This document shows, piece by piece, positions 11,364-24,300 of a DNA stretch of 64,000 nt (within the stretch, counting starts at the first letter, position 1; the number at the start of each line of letters is the position of its first letter). The translations under genes were made by a program, and so were the position numbers. The notes below the pieces were generated by a model. That model saw nothing but the letters and a program-made list of their open reading frames with translations. It did no database searches and was not told the origin of the DNA. This DNA is from Setoptus koraiensis (Eukaryota; Arthropoda): assembly GCA_048013815.1 (NCBI GenBank), contig CM106586.1, positions 17,112,001 through 17,176,000 on the forward strand, written 5' to 3'.

Positions 11364-14300
11364 CCAACGGCAATAAAAGAGCAGCAATCTTATCATTTTG
11401 GACTGAATGATATTGCCCGTCAAACGGTTCATAGCTGCTTCATAAATTCATAGTAAATAGCTTGCGATGATGCTCTCCAGACACAGTTTGATCTTATACA
11501 GACACACAAAGAACTGATAATTTACTGGTGAGAAGAGGGTTTATGCTTGTCAGAAGAGTTTGATAGATTTATATCGACCGCAGCATCGGCTAGTGATGAT
11601 TGTAATCACTAATAGCAAACTTGCAAAGTCTATCTGCCAAGTAACAAATCTCTAGTTGCCAGTGGTTCAAAGTTGTTGTTGTTGCTGTCTCGAGCTCAAG
11701 GAACTGTTTTTTTTCTGTCATCAACACCATCGTCGAATTACTGCAATGTTAATGCTGGGAAAAACTCAATTCTGACGCTGCCACTTGATGGCGTCAGTCC
11801 AACAAAAGTTGATTTGTATGTTTGCTTATTTACACGTTTTATTCGTTTGCAAGATGTTGATGATTGTTTTGTTTATTTTTTCGCTACTTGTTACTTCTCG
11901 GTATTCCTACCTTTTCTCAACACTGATGTGTGCGTCTATGTGTTATTATGTAAGCTGATAACAACGTCGACAACTATAGGCGTTGATGCTGTCGTCATAG
12001 CGCGTTATATCTTGCTTGTAAGAGATAGGAAGATTGATAAGAGAAGTGATAGATAATTTGAGTTAATTTTGCTAAATTTTTGTGAATATATCTAGTTTCG
12101 AATGTGTGTACAAATAGTGCGCCTATTACTAGTAGAGCTTTGGTGGCGGTGCTGTTGTTGTTGTTTTGATTTGATTTTATTGCCTTGAATATTGCCCAGA
12201 GTATGAATAGTTTGTTTTTAGAATAAGGTGAATTCTCTTTATAAGGTTCGCTTTTAACAATCACTTCAAGAAAAAGTTTGTGTGTTTGTGTTCATATTGA
12301 ATTGTGGATTCATTCGAGACATTTGTTTTTCGTCGATATGGTAATGAGTTGTTGTTGCTGTTAGCAAGATCCTTTCTCCTATTCCATTGACAGTTGTGTG
12401 ATGCCGACAACTTGTCGCTCATTACTTTTTGGCGTGTGTTTGTCAATTGTGATATGGTCGTTGAGACGTTAGCTGTTTAGCCGGCCTTTAGCTCGATGAC
12501 ATAACAACGAACAAATATCGCAAGCACGATTGATTAAATTAAAATTCCTCTTACACAGCTAATGGCTGATGGTTGTTGATTCTGTTAGGCGCAGTTCAAG
12601 TCGACCGCTACTAGCTATATTTGCATTGCTGGACTGCTAGAAATCGTGATTGATGCTGGCTTCGCTGCCGCTGTGTAGTGTTTCTCCGAAGCGAGCATTC
12701 GCTATATTTGGATTAATTTGCGTAGGCTCCCATTGTGCAGCATGTTTGATATGACGTTGCAATATTTTTCTCGAGTGACGTAATCTCCAAACGATGACGA
12801 CCTGCTATATACAGGTATCAATGTAGCTTATTTCTAATTAGGTTAGTGCGTCGAGGCAGAAAAGGGATTTATGTTCAATTTATTCATGTCGAATCAAGTG
12901 TCCTGCATGCCGTCTCAAGCATAAGCACGTGAGATGGCTGGCATTTTCGTAAGAGCTGGCACATGTGTGAGGGATTGAGGCGAACATGTGGATAGAAAAA
13001 TTCCGTTTTGCTCGCTCTTGCGCAAAATATTCCTGTTTGTGTCTCTGTGAGCCTCTCTTGGCCTGTGCCTCACTGGCTGCGCCTCATGGTGCAATGCTCA
13101 TGCAATACCATCATAGATGGCATTGATAAACTTTGTGGCACACGCACACCGACACACGCAGGGGCTCGTGTTGGCGGCACAGTGCGCCAGGATTGTGCGT
13201 ATGTGTGTGTGTGTGTGTGATGGTGCTACCAGACAGAGCGGCGCATACATTACACAAGATGGACGCCCGGCGAACTATTATTACCGCTGGCTGGTTGTTC
13301 GCCCTTTAGCGCCGCCGCGCAACTCCACAGGCTGTGGGTAACTCACAACCATTGTGGGTGTTCGATTCGAAATCTGCTCGATTCGAACAGTTCGACTTAT
13401 CGAATGCAGTCTCCATTATGCAGATCTGCATCGGGTGAACATCGGTTGTTGCTACCATATATTATGTGTGTTGCGAGTCCTATACGGCAGAATGTAGCCA
13501 ATCGTTAGCGTCGCGTGTACCATTGAGGTAGGCCTGTTGGGAGAGCTTGTAGCTCGATGGGAGATTAGCCCACGACGAGCAGCGCCCTCTTTCGTGGTTG
13601 CGTTGTTAAGCGTTATTTCTATCGGCTCGTCTGTGATATTGTATTGCAAGTAGTGGCAAGTAGCTAGTGTTGGGCCGACACACATGATCGCCTTAAGTTC
13701 GCAAGTGCCTTGTGCGTGTGTCTGTCTCTACGGTATCACACAGTGAGTGTGTGTGTGTGTGTGCGTGTGTTGTGTTGTTCGTCTTGCTCAGTGGCTCAGT
13801 TCGATCCATTCGCGCATTCGTTCGTTCGTTCGTTAGACTCGCTAACACACTCACTAATGCTCGATGATACTCATGCATTCATGGATCATTCGCGATTCGT
13901 TCGATTCTATGCTAGTTAGTATATATACCACGTTCAAGATGTCGGACATTGTGAGATATTCCACCAAATTGATTATCTAGTTAACAGCAACAACAACAAC
14001 AGCTCACTGCACACACACCATAATCAAATAGTAACAAACTAATTGACGTAGATCATTGGAATATCCATCAAACCCATGACCAGTGTCGGATGCACACAAC
14101 CAACAACAAACTTCTACTCACAAAAGAAGCAAGTTTAAGCTAGGAAAAGAAAAAGAAGAAGAAGCAAAACAATAAATCACAATAAATATCATCGACTCAT
14201 GCGGCCGACAATTGTCGAATTAATACCATAATACCATTGAGATGAGATAGTAGTCACACACTCACAGCACATTGATCAGCCGGCTCAACCATCAATCTGA

Positions 14301-15058
14301 TAAGCGAGATTCGAATAAGAGTGAAAAAAGAGGGAATCATTCATCTTCAAACTATCAATACATATTAGCAAACAGACACACAGATAGATAGTTCAAGGAA
14401 TTCATTCATACTTAAATCACGACTAAAGATTACATCATCAATTAAAGTTGCGCAACAAACATCAATACTGAGAACTCTGGTACCTTTCAATAGTGAATCC
14501 AATTGTTGTCCTCGCAGCGCACACACACACACACTCACTCAGACGCACGAGAGAGCAAGATATAGAGAGAAACAGAGAGAGCTAACAATCTGAAAGTATA
14601 AGGGGTAGTGGATTGACGAGAAAGAAAAAAAATATTATTATATAATCATATTGGCTTCACCATCAACACTAACCAGCAACAGAAACACTTAAACTCACAG
14701 AGATGATGCAGCAACATCAGCACCAACATCAGGTTCTATTCTATTATGAATAACGAACATACTCATCACAAACTTAATACATACGCGATTGAAAGAAAGA
14801 AAGCTTCCATTGCTACCATCACCACTTAAATCGATTCAGCATATATTCGAAATTAGCCAAAAAGCACAACAAACTTTTTGGTGGATGAAGCACGATATTA
14901 AGTTATACAACATACATTAAAATACATCATCAACACTTGGCAAGTTGCAAATGAGCGACCGACTTTAGGTTTGCATTACAGCAGCTTATAAAGAAACGAA
15001 CACACCAATAGTAAACATCAAGACAGATTTATTTATTATATATAGTTGCCATATAGTC
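11364..15058. other. Gene-free leader zone with microsatellites
   Basis: I see no conserved coding region in 3.7 kb. Short repeats occur: TG runs at 13200-13219 and 13745-13770, CGTT at 13817-13834, AC at 14519-14534. Base composition turns GC-richer at about 12.9-13.9 kb and A-rich at 14-15 kb. This could hold the promoter and a long 5' leader of the gene starting at 15059. No promoter element is certain. Confidence 0.45.
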
Positions 15059-17617
15059 ATGACCTCAATTGATTCTCTAAAGAATAACGAAAGAAAGTAT
15101 AACCAATCCACCAAAATGATCATCAACCAAGTACAAATTGATTGCACCAAAGTTATAGTTATACTATTAACTATATCATGTTTGCTCCTAGAGTCTGTGC
15201 TAACGAAAACTAGCACCAAAGTTAAATGTTACTCACCTTCATCTCAAATGTGGTACTTTACTGAAGTAGACGAATTGGGATCAAACACCCAGCAACAAAT
15301 ATCACAACAGACCCCTTCAGTCCATACTTCGAATATTAATAGCGACAATCATCAGCTAAATAAACCTAGTGTAGATTCGGCTATAAATGATAATGCTCGA
15401 CTTTCATTTGTCTCCGGGAATGGGGTTGATGAGTGCTATTTTGTCAAAGAGAATTTCATTAATGGCAATCATGCCACTTATGTTGAGCCACCGGCAGATT
15501 TTAAGCCAATTATTTATGATCAAAATCAGCAACAACATCAACAGAATCTCCAAAAAGAAAGATTAGATGAGGAACAGTTCGATCACCAACAACAGTTGAA
15601 TAACAACCAAATTTCTGCATCTGCTTCATCGCTAGTCCCTATACTAGTTTCTCCATCTCCAGTTAGAAAGTCTTCATCTCCCACCAGTGACAACTTTGTA
15701 AGAAATAATCCACATCAAATCCCCATGCGCTGGTCGGAATGGAAAGACATGAGTATTGAACCAGAGTTTGCCGCTTCTGTCACAGATAGTGAATTTGGTG
15801 ATAGAGAATCACATAGTTCAACCCTTAAAAAGCCCAACAGTCCATCAGTATCTTCATCTCATTATCAATTAATTAGCTTCAATGATGATTCGCCATTTCC
15901 AAAAAGGACTAATAGCGGTAATTTAAAGAACGAGAATGACGAAGACAAAGATATTCTAATAACAGCAGATGCTAATTCTATAGATGCTAGCTTGGCACCA
16001 TCAACAGTTCTGTTCAGGAAAAGGCCCACACAATCGATTGTAAACGCCAACATTCAAAGACCATCTCCAATACAGACTACCTATTACGTTGTAACTCCAG
16101 AAGAAGCGTTGAAATTAGAACTTAATGGTGCTAATTCAGATAAAGAAAATCACTCAGATCAATCTTCTAGTGTTTCACAGCAGACACCAAACCCAAATAC
16201 ACTGTCAGATATACTTACACCAAACGTTAATATGATCCATCCAAAGAATCCATCCAATGGCAATGATCTAACTACATTCGATGATGAGAAGCCTGTAATC
16301 ATGGTGCCGCCGGCCATGTATCGTAAAAGAGTAGGCTCTTCATTAAAGGTTGTAACTATACAAAGGAACGCTAAGAAGCATGTAAAAAAGTCCACGCTAG
16401 ACAACAGAGTATTTAGTCATGGCCAAGATGAACCTGTACAATATCCGCACCCTGCAACAAAGTTATCGACCTCTGCCGATTCTAACAGTTTAAGTCAACT
16501 AAATGGAACATTTGGAGAGCTTCTCTTAAATTCTGCTCAAAAGTTTCCATCTCCATCGCAATCCGTATCAGCTCCGGCTGTGCCATCGTCTTCAGTAGGA
16601 CAAAAATTCTCTCATAATCTCAATTATGGTTATAATGGTACCAAAGCCAATAACGGTGGTAGAAATGGCAGTTCCAGGAAGAGCAAGCGGCGAAGGAAAT
16701 CAAAGAGCAACAAGGAAGTCAGGTTATTACTGCATTCTAATGCCTTAGTTTCTAAATCAGATGCTAAGATTAGCCAACAGCAGCAGCAGCAGCAATACCA
16801 ACCGTTGCAGCTACAGCAACTAGTTGCAAGCTCATCATCAAATGGTCAAACGTTATCTAAATTAGAAACAACAGGTAACAACAACATGAATAGTAGAAAT
16901 GTCCGCAATTCTGGCAGCACTCTATACAATAATGTAGCTTTAGCTAATTTACAACAGTTTAAGCAACATCAAGCTGCTCCGCTACTACCTTCAGCTCATG
17001 ATAATTCAATATCGATAGCTAGATCGAGTCAACTAAATGTAGCCAATGGTATACACCAGCAAAGACAACATCATCAACAACTTAATTACGACCCACAACA
17101 ATTAGTGTCTGTAGATAGCAGAAGACAAGCAGCCTCTCATTCGGTGGTACACGAATCAAAGTTGAGAAATATCGCCGGAGAACCGATGATACAATCTCAA
17201 ACACTGAGAGAAACAAGTATAGCTAAGCCAGTTAATAGAGCCGGTGATGTGATTACTAATAAACATAAATTACTGCCGAAAGATGCTGCTACGGATGGTA
17301 AAAGCTTGAGTTCGCAAGATCAAACCCATACAGTCGAAAGAAGCAGAAGAAATAGAATTCGAACCCTATTGCCAGTTGGATTAACATCGTGGTTTTTAGG
17401 GGGCATTCGTGATTTAGATGGTCGTCATTGGCATCTCCCAGCAAGCGTCATGGACAAATTGTCTGTGAATGATGTAGATTTTGCGCCTGTTGCTGCGCCA
17501 TCTTTAAAAGTAGAAACACTTGGAGTGACTTCTTCTAATGTAGATAGTGATACTCGCGTGGGCAACAACTCATTGAAAAAGCACACAAAAGATTACGAGT
17601 TTATCAATCCTAGATAA
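15059..17617 (+). CDS. Large low-complexity secreted protein, possible proprotein
   Basis: The single-exon ORF has 852 codons. A hydrophobic segment VIVILLTISCLLLESV lies about 12 residues after Met20, so the ATG at 15116 (AAAATGA context) gives a more usual signal peptide than the first ATG. Two cysteines follow at once (KCYSP... and DECYFV). The long middle is Ser/Asn/Gln-rich with Gln runs and a lysine/arginine cluster (SSRKSKRRRKSKS). Near residue 762 a strong furin-type site, RSRRNR, precedes an ordered-looking block (TSWFLGGIRDLDGRHW, then LSVNDVDFAP). This layout would suit a secreted precursor whose C-terminal 90 residues are released. I do not recognise the family. It converges on elongin B, 176 bp away. 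Confidence 0.65.
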   Translation: MTSIDSLKNNERKYNQSTKMIINQVQIDCTKVIVILLTISCLLLESVLTKTSTKVKCYSPSSQMWYFTEVDELGSNTQQQISQQTPSVHTSNINSDNHQLNKPSVDSAINDNARLSFVSGNGVDECYFVKENFINGNHATYVEPPADFKPIIYDQNQQQHQQNLQKERLDEEQFDHQQQLNNNQISASASSLVPILVSPSPVRKSSSPTSDNFVRNNPHQIPMRWSEWKDMSIEPEFAASVTDSEFGDRESHSSTLKKPNSPSVSSSHYQLISFNDDSPFPKRTNSGNLKNENDEDKDILITADANSIDASLAPSTVLFRKRPTQSIVNANIQRPSPIQTTYYVVTPEEALKLELNGANSDKENHSDQSSSVSQQTPNPNTLSDILTPNVNMIHPKNPSNGNDLTTFDDEKPVIMVPPAMYRKRVGSSLKVVTIQRNAKKHVKKSTLDNRVFSHGQDEPVQYPHPATKLSTSADSNSLSQLNGTFGELLLNSAQKFPSPSQSVSAPAVPSSSVGQKFSHNLNYGYNGTKANNGGRNGSSRKSKRRRKSKSNKEVRLLLHSNALVSKSDAKISQQQQQQQYQPLQLQQLVASSSSNGQTLSKLETTGNNNMNSRNVRNSGSTLYNNVALANLQQFKQHQAAPLLPSAHDNSISIARSSQLNVANGIHQQRQHHQQLNYDPQQLVSVDSRRQAASHSVVHESKLRNIAGEPMIQSQTLRETSIAKPVNRAGDVITNKHKLLPKDAATDGKSLSSQDQTHTVERSRRNRIRTLLPVGLTSWFLGGIRDLDGRHWHLPASVMDKLSVNDVDFAPVAAPSLKVETLGVTSSNVDSDTRVGNNSLKKHTKDYEFINPR

Positions 17618-17793
17618 CGGTTTCTTCATCATCAAAGATTTTGATCAGTCAAAAGAAAGAAAGAAACACACCAACTAATCATCTATCTAATTTGAAAAGT
17701 AAATTATATGTATTATTATTATATATATATATATTATATATGTATATATAAATTATATATATAGATATATTATATATTAAATTAAAAATCGTT
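17618..17793. other. AT-rich spacer between convergent genes
   Basis: The spacer is dominated by TA/TTA runs at 17700-17785. It must contain the 3' ends of the secreted-protein gene (+) and elongin B (-). No canonical AATAAA was found with confidence. Confidence 0.4.
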
Positions 17794-18111
17794 TCAAACG
17801 CAATTTTGTGATGGTGCTTGCATGACGGCTGGTAATTCGGGGGGCTCACTGTACGGGGTTACTTCTAACACACTATCTTCCCGCAGCATGAGTCCTATAG
17901 TGGCGGGTGACTGGGCCCTGGCTTGACTAAAATAATTTGTCATGGGGTGACTGTCAGCCATGACTTGGTGTTCATATATCAGTTTTTGTTCCTCTGGTGG
18001 CCTCTTGGTGATGCCGGCTATGACCATTTTGACATCCAAAACTGTGGCAGTATCCTTGACATCTATAAACATAGTTGTCTTCTGACGTCTCACCATGAGG
18101 AATAAATCCAT
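17794..18111 (-). CDS. EloB: Elongin B, ubiquitin-like subunit, intronless
   Basis: The protein has 105 residues against about 118 in human. Elongin B pairs with elongin C as adaptor of VHL- and SOCS-box cullin ubiquitin ligases and of the elongin transcription factor. The ubiquitin-like fold is evident: MDLFLMVRRQKTTMFIDVKD, then KRPPEEQKLIYEH, then SPATIGLMLRED, and the conserved tail SEPPELPAVM. Differences are a short deletion in the loop before SPATIGL and a shorter C-terminus. There is no intron. Its upstream DNA is a copy of the PSMA7 upstream DNA, alignable right up to the start codon, so the ORF occupies the place a proteasome gene start would have. It could be a retrocopy or the only copy in the genome; this cannot be told here. 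Confidence 0.88.
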   Translation of the reverse strand: MDLFLMVRRQKTTMFIDVKDTATVLDVKMVIAGITKRPPEEQKLIYEHQVMADSHPMTNYFSQARAQSPATIGLMLREDSVLEVTPYSEPPELPAVMQAPSQNCV

Positions 18112-18690
18112 TGTTATTTAATTCAAGATATAATAATCTAGATGATATAATAATCTTCTAACCACAATTTTATTGTTTGTTTTATCTGATGGTAATGATG
18201 AAATTTTAGCTATTGCATAACACACCGATTGAAATTGCAGAATTTATATGTGTGTTCGAAATGCTAAAATAAAATGTGCGCTATTTATGAAAATCCCCAG
18301 CCCACTGTCACTCATGGAGCGAACAGTAGGGTGGGCGCAGTGCGCACATGAAACAGAGTTGGCTTTTCGCACCGAGTTCGCACTTGTTTTCTCTTGCTAG
18401 TTGAAATAGATGCGAACTGTTGTGCCGCTAGAGGCGCTGTAAACTCGAGCGCCACAAGCACAAGTGCGGTCAAAAAGCGCTCTCTAACGGCCTATCCCTC
18501 AACCAGCGCACACAGGGTGCGAAGCGAGCAAAAGCGAACAAAAGAGAACGAAAATTGAACACATGCGACGTCCAGCCGAATGCCTCTCGCACTCGCCAGC
18601 CGTTATCGATAGAGCACAACAAAATAGGAAAATCTCAAGTGCCGATGGCTCCATCTCGACTACACGGTATCAACTTGATTTGAACCCACA
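18112..18690 (-). promoter_or_regulatory. Elongin B upstream region, tandem copy of the PSMA7 upstream region
   Basis: It aligns with 20108-20440 from the start codon outward (shared ttctaaccacaatt, gaaattt-agc, aaatgtgc-ctattt, tgaaaatc-ccag). About 230 bp (18341-18568) have no counterpart, then similarity resumes to about 18690. The best block, 18641-18668, is identical to 20388-20415 at 27 of 28 bases. The unmatched insert is GC-richer and holds repeated GCGAAC/GCGCAC-like words. Confidence 0.8.
18641..18668 (-). promoter_or_regulatory. Strongly conserved block in the elongin B promoter copy
   Basis: This 28-bp block differs from its PSMA7 partner at one base, while the flanks differ far more. 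On the gene strand it contains gtcgagATGGnGCCATC, which resembles a YY1-type ATGGCG core. The identity is seen; the factor assignment is a weak inference. Confidence 0.4.
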
Positions 18691-18899
18691 AGGTCCCAAA
18701 GGAGGGACGGGATGGAAATCCGATTCCTTCATTTCTCTCAGGGAGCTCAAATTCTCGAAACTAACGATTTTTCAGCCGGTGACAACCTTGAAAAATGCTA
18801 AAAGGCAACCAGCACGATAGAGACAATATCATATCTTGCACTGAGTAAATTTATCTGATACATTTTCGTAATATTATATGTATATATAAGTAGCATAAA
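18691..18899. other. Spacer between elongin B promoter copy and PSMA7 3' end
   Basis: No gene is seen in this short interval. It must include the PSMA7 3' untranslated region and end. Confidence 0.4.
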
Positions 18900-20440
<1,541 letters not shown>

Positions 20441-21337
20441 GCACCGTTCTCTCAGGCCCACTTGCACCGCCCACTGCGTCACCCCCTATTTGACTATCGA
20501 TGGTCTATAAGATAGCGACACAATTGATGTATAGTAGTTTTATTTAACCTTAATTGTTTAATTTTGGTATATTCTATAGGATCTGGCAATATCCTTGTTA
20601 TTTAACCCGAAAGCCGCGAAGATCTGCACACAACCACCCCCATACAAGTATCCGCAAGCGACCGCTCATACCTTCACACAGCCGCACTACACGCGCTGCG
20701 ACGCACGCCTCTTTCAGTGAGCTAAAGTGCGCTGCGTCCACTCTGATGTAAACTACCCAACAAACAAGACGGAATGCAAACTCAAACAAATTAAATCAAA
20801 ACTTTGAACCAATCTAGCCAAAATGACGATTGAGCGATATTTCAGAATACTTAATAGTAGAATTTATTATCATGTGTATCACAATTTTTTAAGCATAATA
20901 AAATATAAATTATTATTCTTGAAACGTCTGTGAACAACTTAATGTGTTGTTCGGTAGGGAGCTAGGGACAATCTGTCATGATGCCACTTCAGTTTGGTGA
21001 AACCCGAGTGGGCACCTAATCATGCTCGGTGGGCTCTCACAAGAACTCAGTTAACTCTTCAGAGCCAATTGTTGACCAATTCTTGTTTCGCTGACGCGTT
21101 ATGACAGATAACTTGTCTTTGACATAGGGGCAGCATTTGCGTTTCTTCATTGCTATTATTTGATAGCTTCATAATTGCCATGATAGTTGACCGTCGACCG
21201 ACAATTCTATAACAATAATATGCCTGATAGTGAATTGTTAAATCCGTCAGTGTGAGCTATGCCCTTTGGAAAACTATTATAACAAATTATTATTGAGACT
21301 AGTTGATTTGATAGTATGTGCCAATCTAATTATCGGC
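20441..21337. other. Gene-free interval with CLCA poly(A) signal
   Basis: No coding region is recognised. TTTATT at 20863-20868 (AATAAA on the minus strand) lies about 470 bp past the CLCA stop and is a plausible poly(A) signal. A short hairpin (GAACAAC...GTTGTTC) is near 20932-20962. Confidence 0.4.
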
Positions 21338-24300
21338 TTAGACCTGCGACACCGCCGAGCTTGGCTTCTTTACAGATGCATAGCCATCAGTGTTGACCGT
21401 CTGTTGGTACCCGTTGTCGGTTTCACCAACACTTTGTTCATGGTGATGATGCGACTGATCCACTGACGTCCAAGGTGACGGCGGCTGTTGCTGATTCGCG
21501 TAATAACAACTGTTTTGTACATTATTTGATATTGTTTGACCATAAATGGATGATGCTTGATTCTCTAATTGCTGTTGTTGCTGTGTGGCTGCAGGCGAAC
21601 TATCAAATTGATGATTCTGGTTGTAATAAACATATTGCGGTGGAGCTTGTTGCATGAAGTCATCCAACCTGTCTGATGGACTATTATCGTACATGATAGC
21701 CCTACTTCCGACAATGTTCGTCGTTGTGCCCTCAATCTGATGAGGTGAATTTCTGTGGTGATGGTTGCTTGATGAGCGCAAGATATTGTTCGATCCGTTG
21801 GGGATAACGTTATTCAATTGCTGTTGCAATCTTTGTTGCAATTGTTGATTAATATAACTTTGTCGATCTAGGTGATGATTTTTAACATTGGTAGTTTTGC
21901 TAGTAGCAGTAGCATAGTTGTCGTCCCTATCTATTGCTGGGCTAGTGTTATTAAGTTGTTTATGATTAGGCAAGTCCGTCAAGCCAAGCATTGATGGCAC
22001 TAAGGTAGTGTGATCTAAATTCTCAATTCTCATAACAGGCGGTATTTCGTTGCGTTCTTTAGCTTGTTTTACCTTGTCGTAATGACTCAGTAATATATCC
22101 GCTGGCCAAGACTGAACTGGACTAATCGCAGTTACCAAGCCAGGGTTTTGTTGTTGCTGTTGATTATCAACAACTGTAGCAGGAGTAGCATAGTCTCTAG
22201 ATATAGATAGTTTTTCTTGTGATATAGAACGGGGCAACATCAATCCGTTTGCAACACCATTGTGAATGGAATCTAATTTAGATAAAGTACCCACCAGACT
22301 GTGATGGTGATGATGGTGGTGGTAGAGATGATGTGATTGTTCATTTTGATGATTGACAGTTATACTGGAGGAAACCGGCGAGGGCAATGTATTATGTAGG
22401 CGATGTAGGTATGGCATGTTGATGTTCAAGGTAGATATATCATTGCCTAAATTACTGTAGTGCTGCTGATGGTGAATACCATTTGATAACTTGGTGCCAT
22501 TGTTTGTTGGCAAAGATATCTTACTTATTTCGACATCCTGGCCGCTCTGGCTGCTTGCAGCCGACGACGCTATGTCACTGTTGCAGCCACTCGTTGATGA
22601 GGAAGCCGACGAATTGTTACCGGCTACCACTTTGGTTTCTTCACTGTTGTTTGACATAATTGAAGATTTGTTTTTTGAATTATACAAACAGCATCCCACC
22701 GCGGCAAGCGATACAACGGATATGAATGCCGCTACAGTTATTGCTGTCATGACAACTAGACTCTCGAGCATACCGACATTACCATTTCTACCATTGCCGG
22801 AACCTATATCATCAAGCAGGGATGCATCTCCGTTGTAACCATTTATTGCACCGGTGCCAAATTGATTGTATGAATCATCCAGATATGTTATGTTTTTAAC
22901 CAAAACAAATTTAACTATATTCGAATAATCGCTAACAATACCAAGATTGTTGTATGTACGCATTACTATGTAATAGGTTCCCTCTTTAGTATATGGTAGG
23001 CGTAATACAACCTCTTTGTTGCCACCATAATTAGAAGCCAGCGGAAAAGACCCATCAACGTTTAGACTATTGTAACTGACAACATTAATGTTGTCTTTGA
23101 GGGAGTTGATGTCTTCGAATGATTTGATCTCATATCTTGCTTTGTTTTCATTAGAATTGTCCCCATTTCCGTTCTTCAAGGAATTATTATTTGTGTTCAC
23201 GTTATAGTCGTACCTTGATTGGCTTCCCTGTCCCCTCGTACCCTTGATTACTTTCGCATGCTTTGAGGTTGATCTTGTCATCCTCTGTTGGCTATTCTTT
23301 GGCACCAGTAAGTCACCTTCGGGATCGATAGGCCCCTGATTATCTGTACTATTAGTGGTAGTGGCGGGCGAGTTCGACGATCGTGTACTTGATGAGGCAA
23401 TAGAGTAAGAAGACATGTCGACCATGGGCTCTGACCATTGCACAGTTACCTTCCTTTGAAAGCGATCCACTTTGGTGATACGTAGATTGTTGACCTTTGC
23501 CGGTTTTTGCTCGACCAGTTTATTACTTTCGTCAATGTAAAATGTACCGCAGTACAATTGTCTGCTAAGATATCTGGTATTTGCCAACTGCTTTTGTTGA
23601 ATTGGTGGTACAAAACTTCCACAACATGGAGTGTCTGAGTATTGATCCGTTCTCTGTTGTTGTTTTATGGAATTTCGTTGCTGCGGCACATAAGTCTGCT
23701 GCCAAATATCCTGATGATGGCCCTCAGTAGATATTCTTGGCGTGGTAGATCTAGTTGATTGGTTGCTGGATGGCTGACGATAATTAGTTATGACGTCGTA
23801 ATCATTTTGCGTCAAAGGATCAGCTAAATAATCCTGATTCATTTGACCACTAGCATTTGGGTTAGCGGGTGCGGTCAAATCGACAAACACCTTATAATAA
23901 CCGGCTTTCTGAGCTCTGACAACATATTGCGAATGAATTCCATCGCCTTGAGTGATATCTGGCATTCCAAGACCATCGTCTAGCATTTCAACGTTTTGAA
24001 CAATGTCACCAAAGTCGTCGTGGACTTCCATTCGAGCCGCTACGTCTTGCACATAAGGCATACTGTGATCGTTATTTGTTTCTACAAAAACTCTAATAGA
24101 TTTCAATGAGGTAGTTTGTTTTGATGGGTTACTTTGTTGCTGTTCATTTGTGGTACTATACTGTTGTTGGATCCAACAGTTTCCAATTGTAGTGTTACCT
24201 TGACTGTTCACTTTTGCGATAGCTATTGCTGCTGTCTGAATGGGCAAATCTGAACTAGGGCTACTAGCACTCAATAGCCAAGTTCCCGTTTCCAACGACT

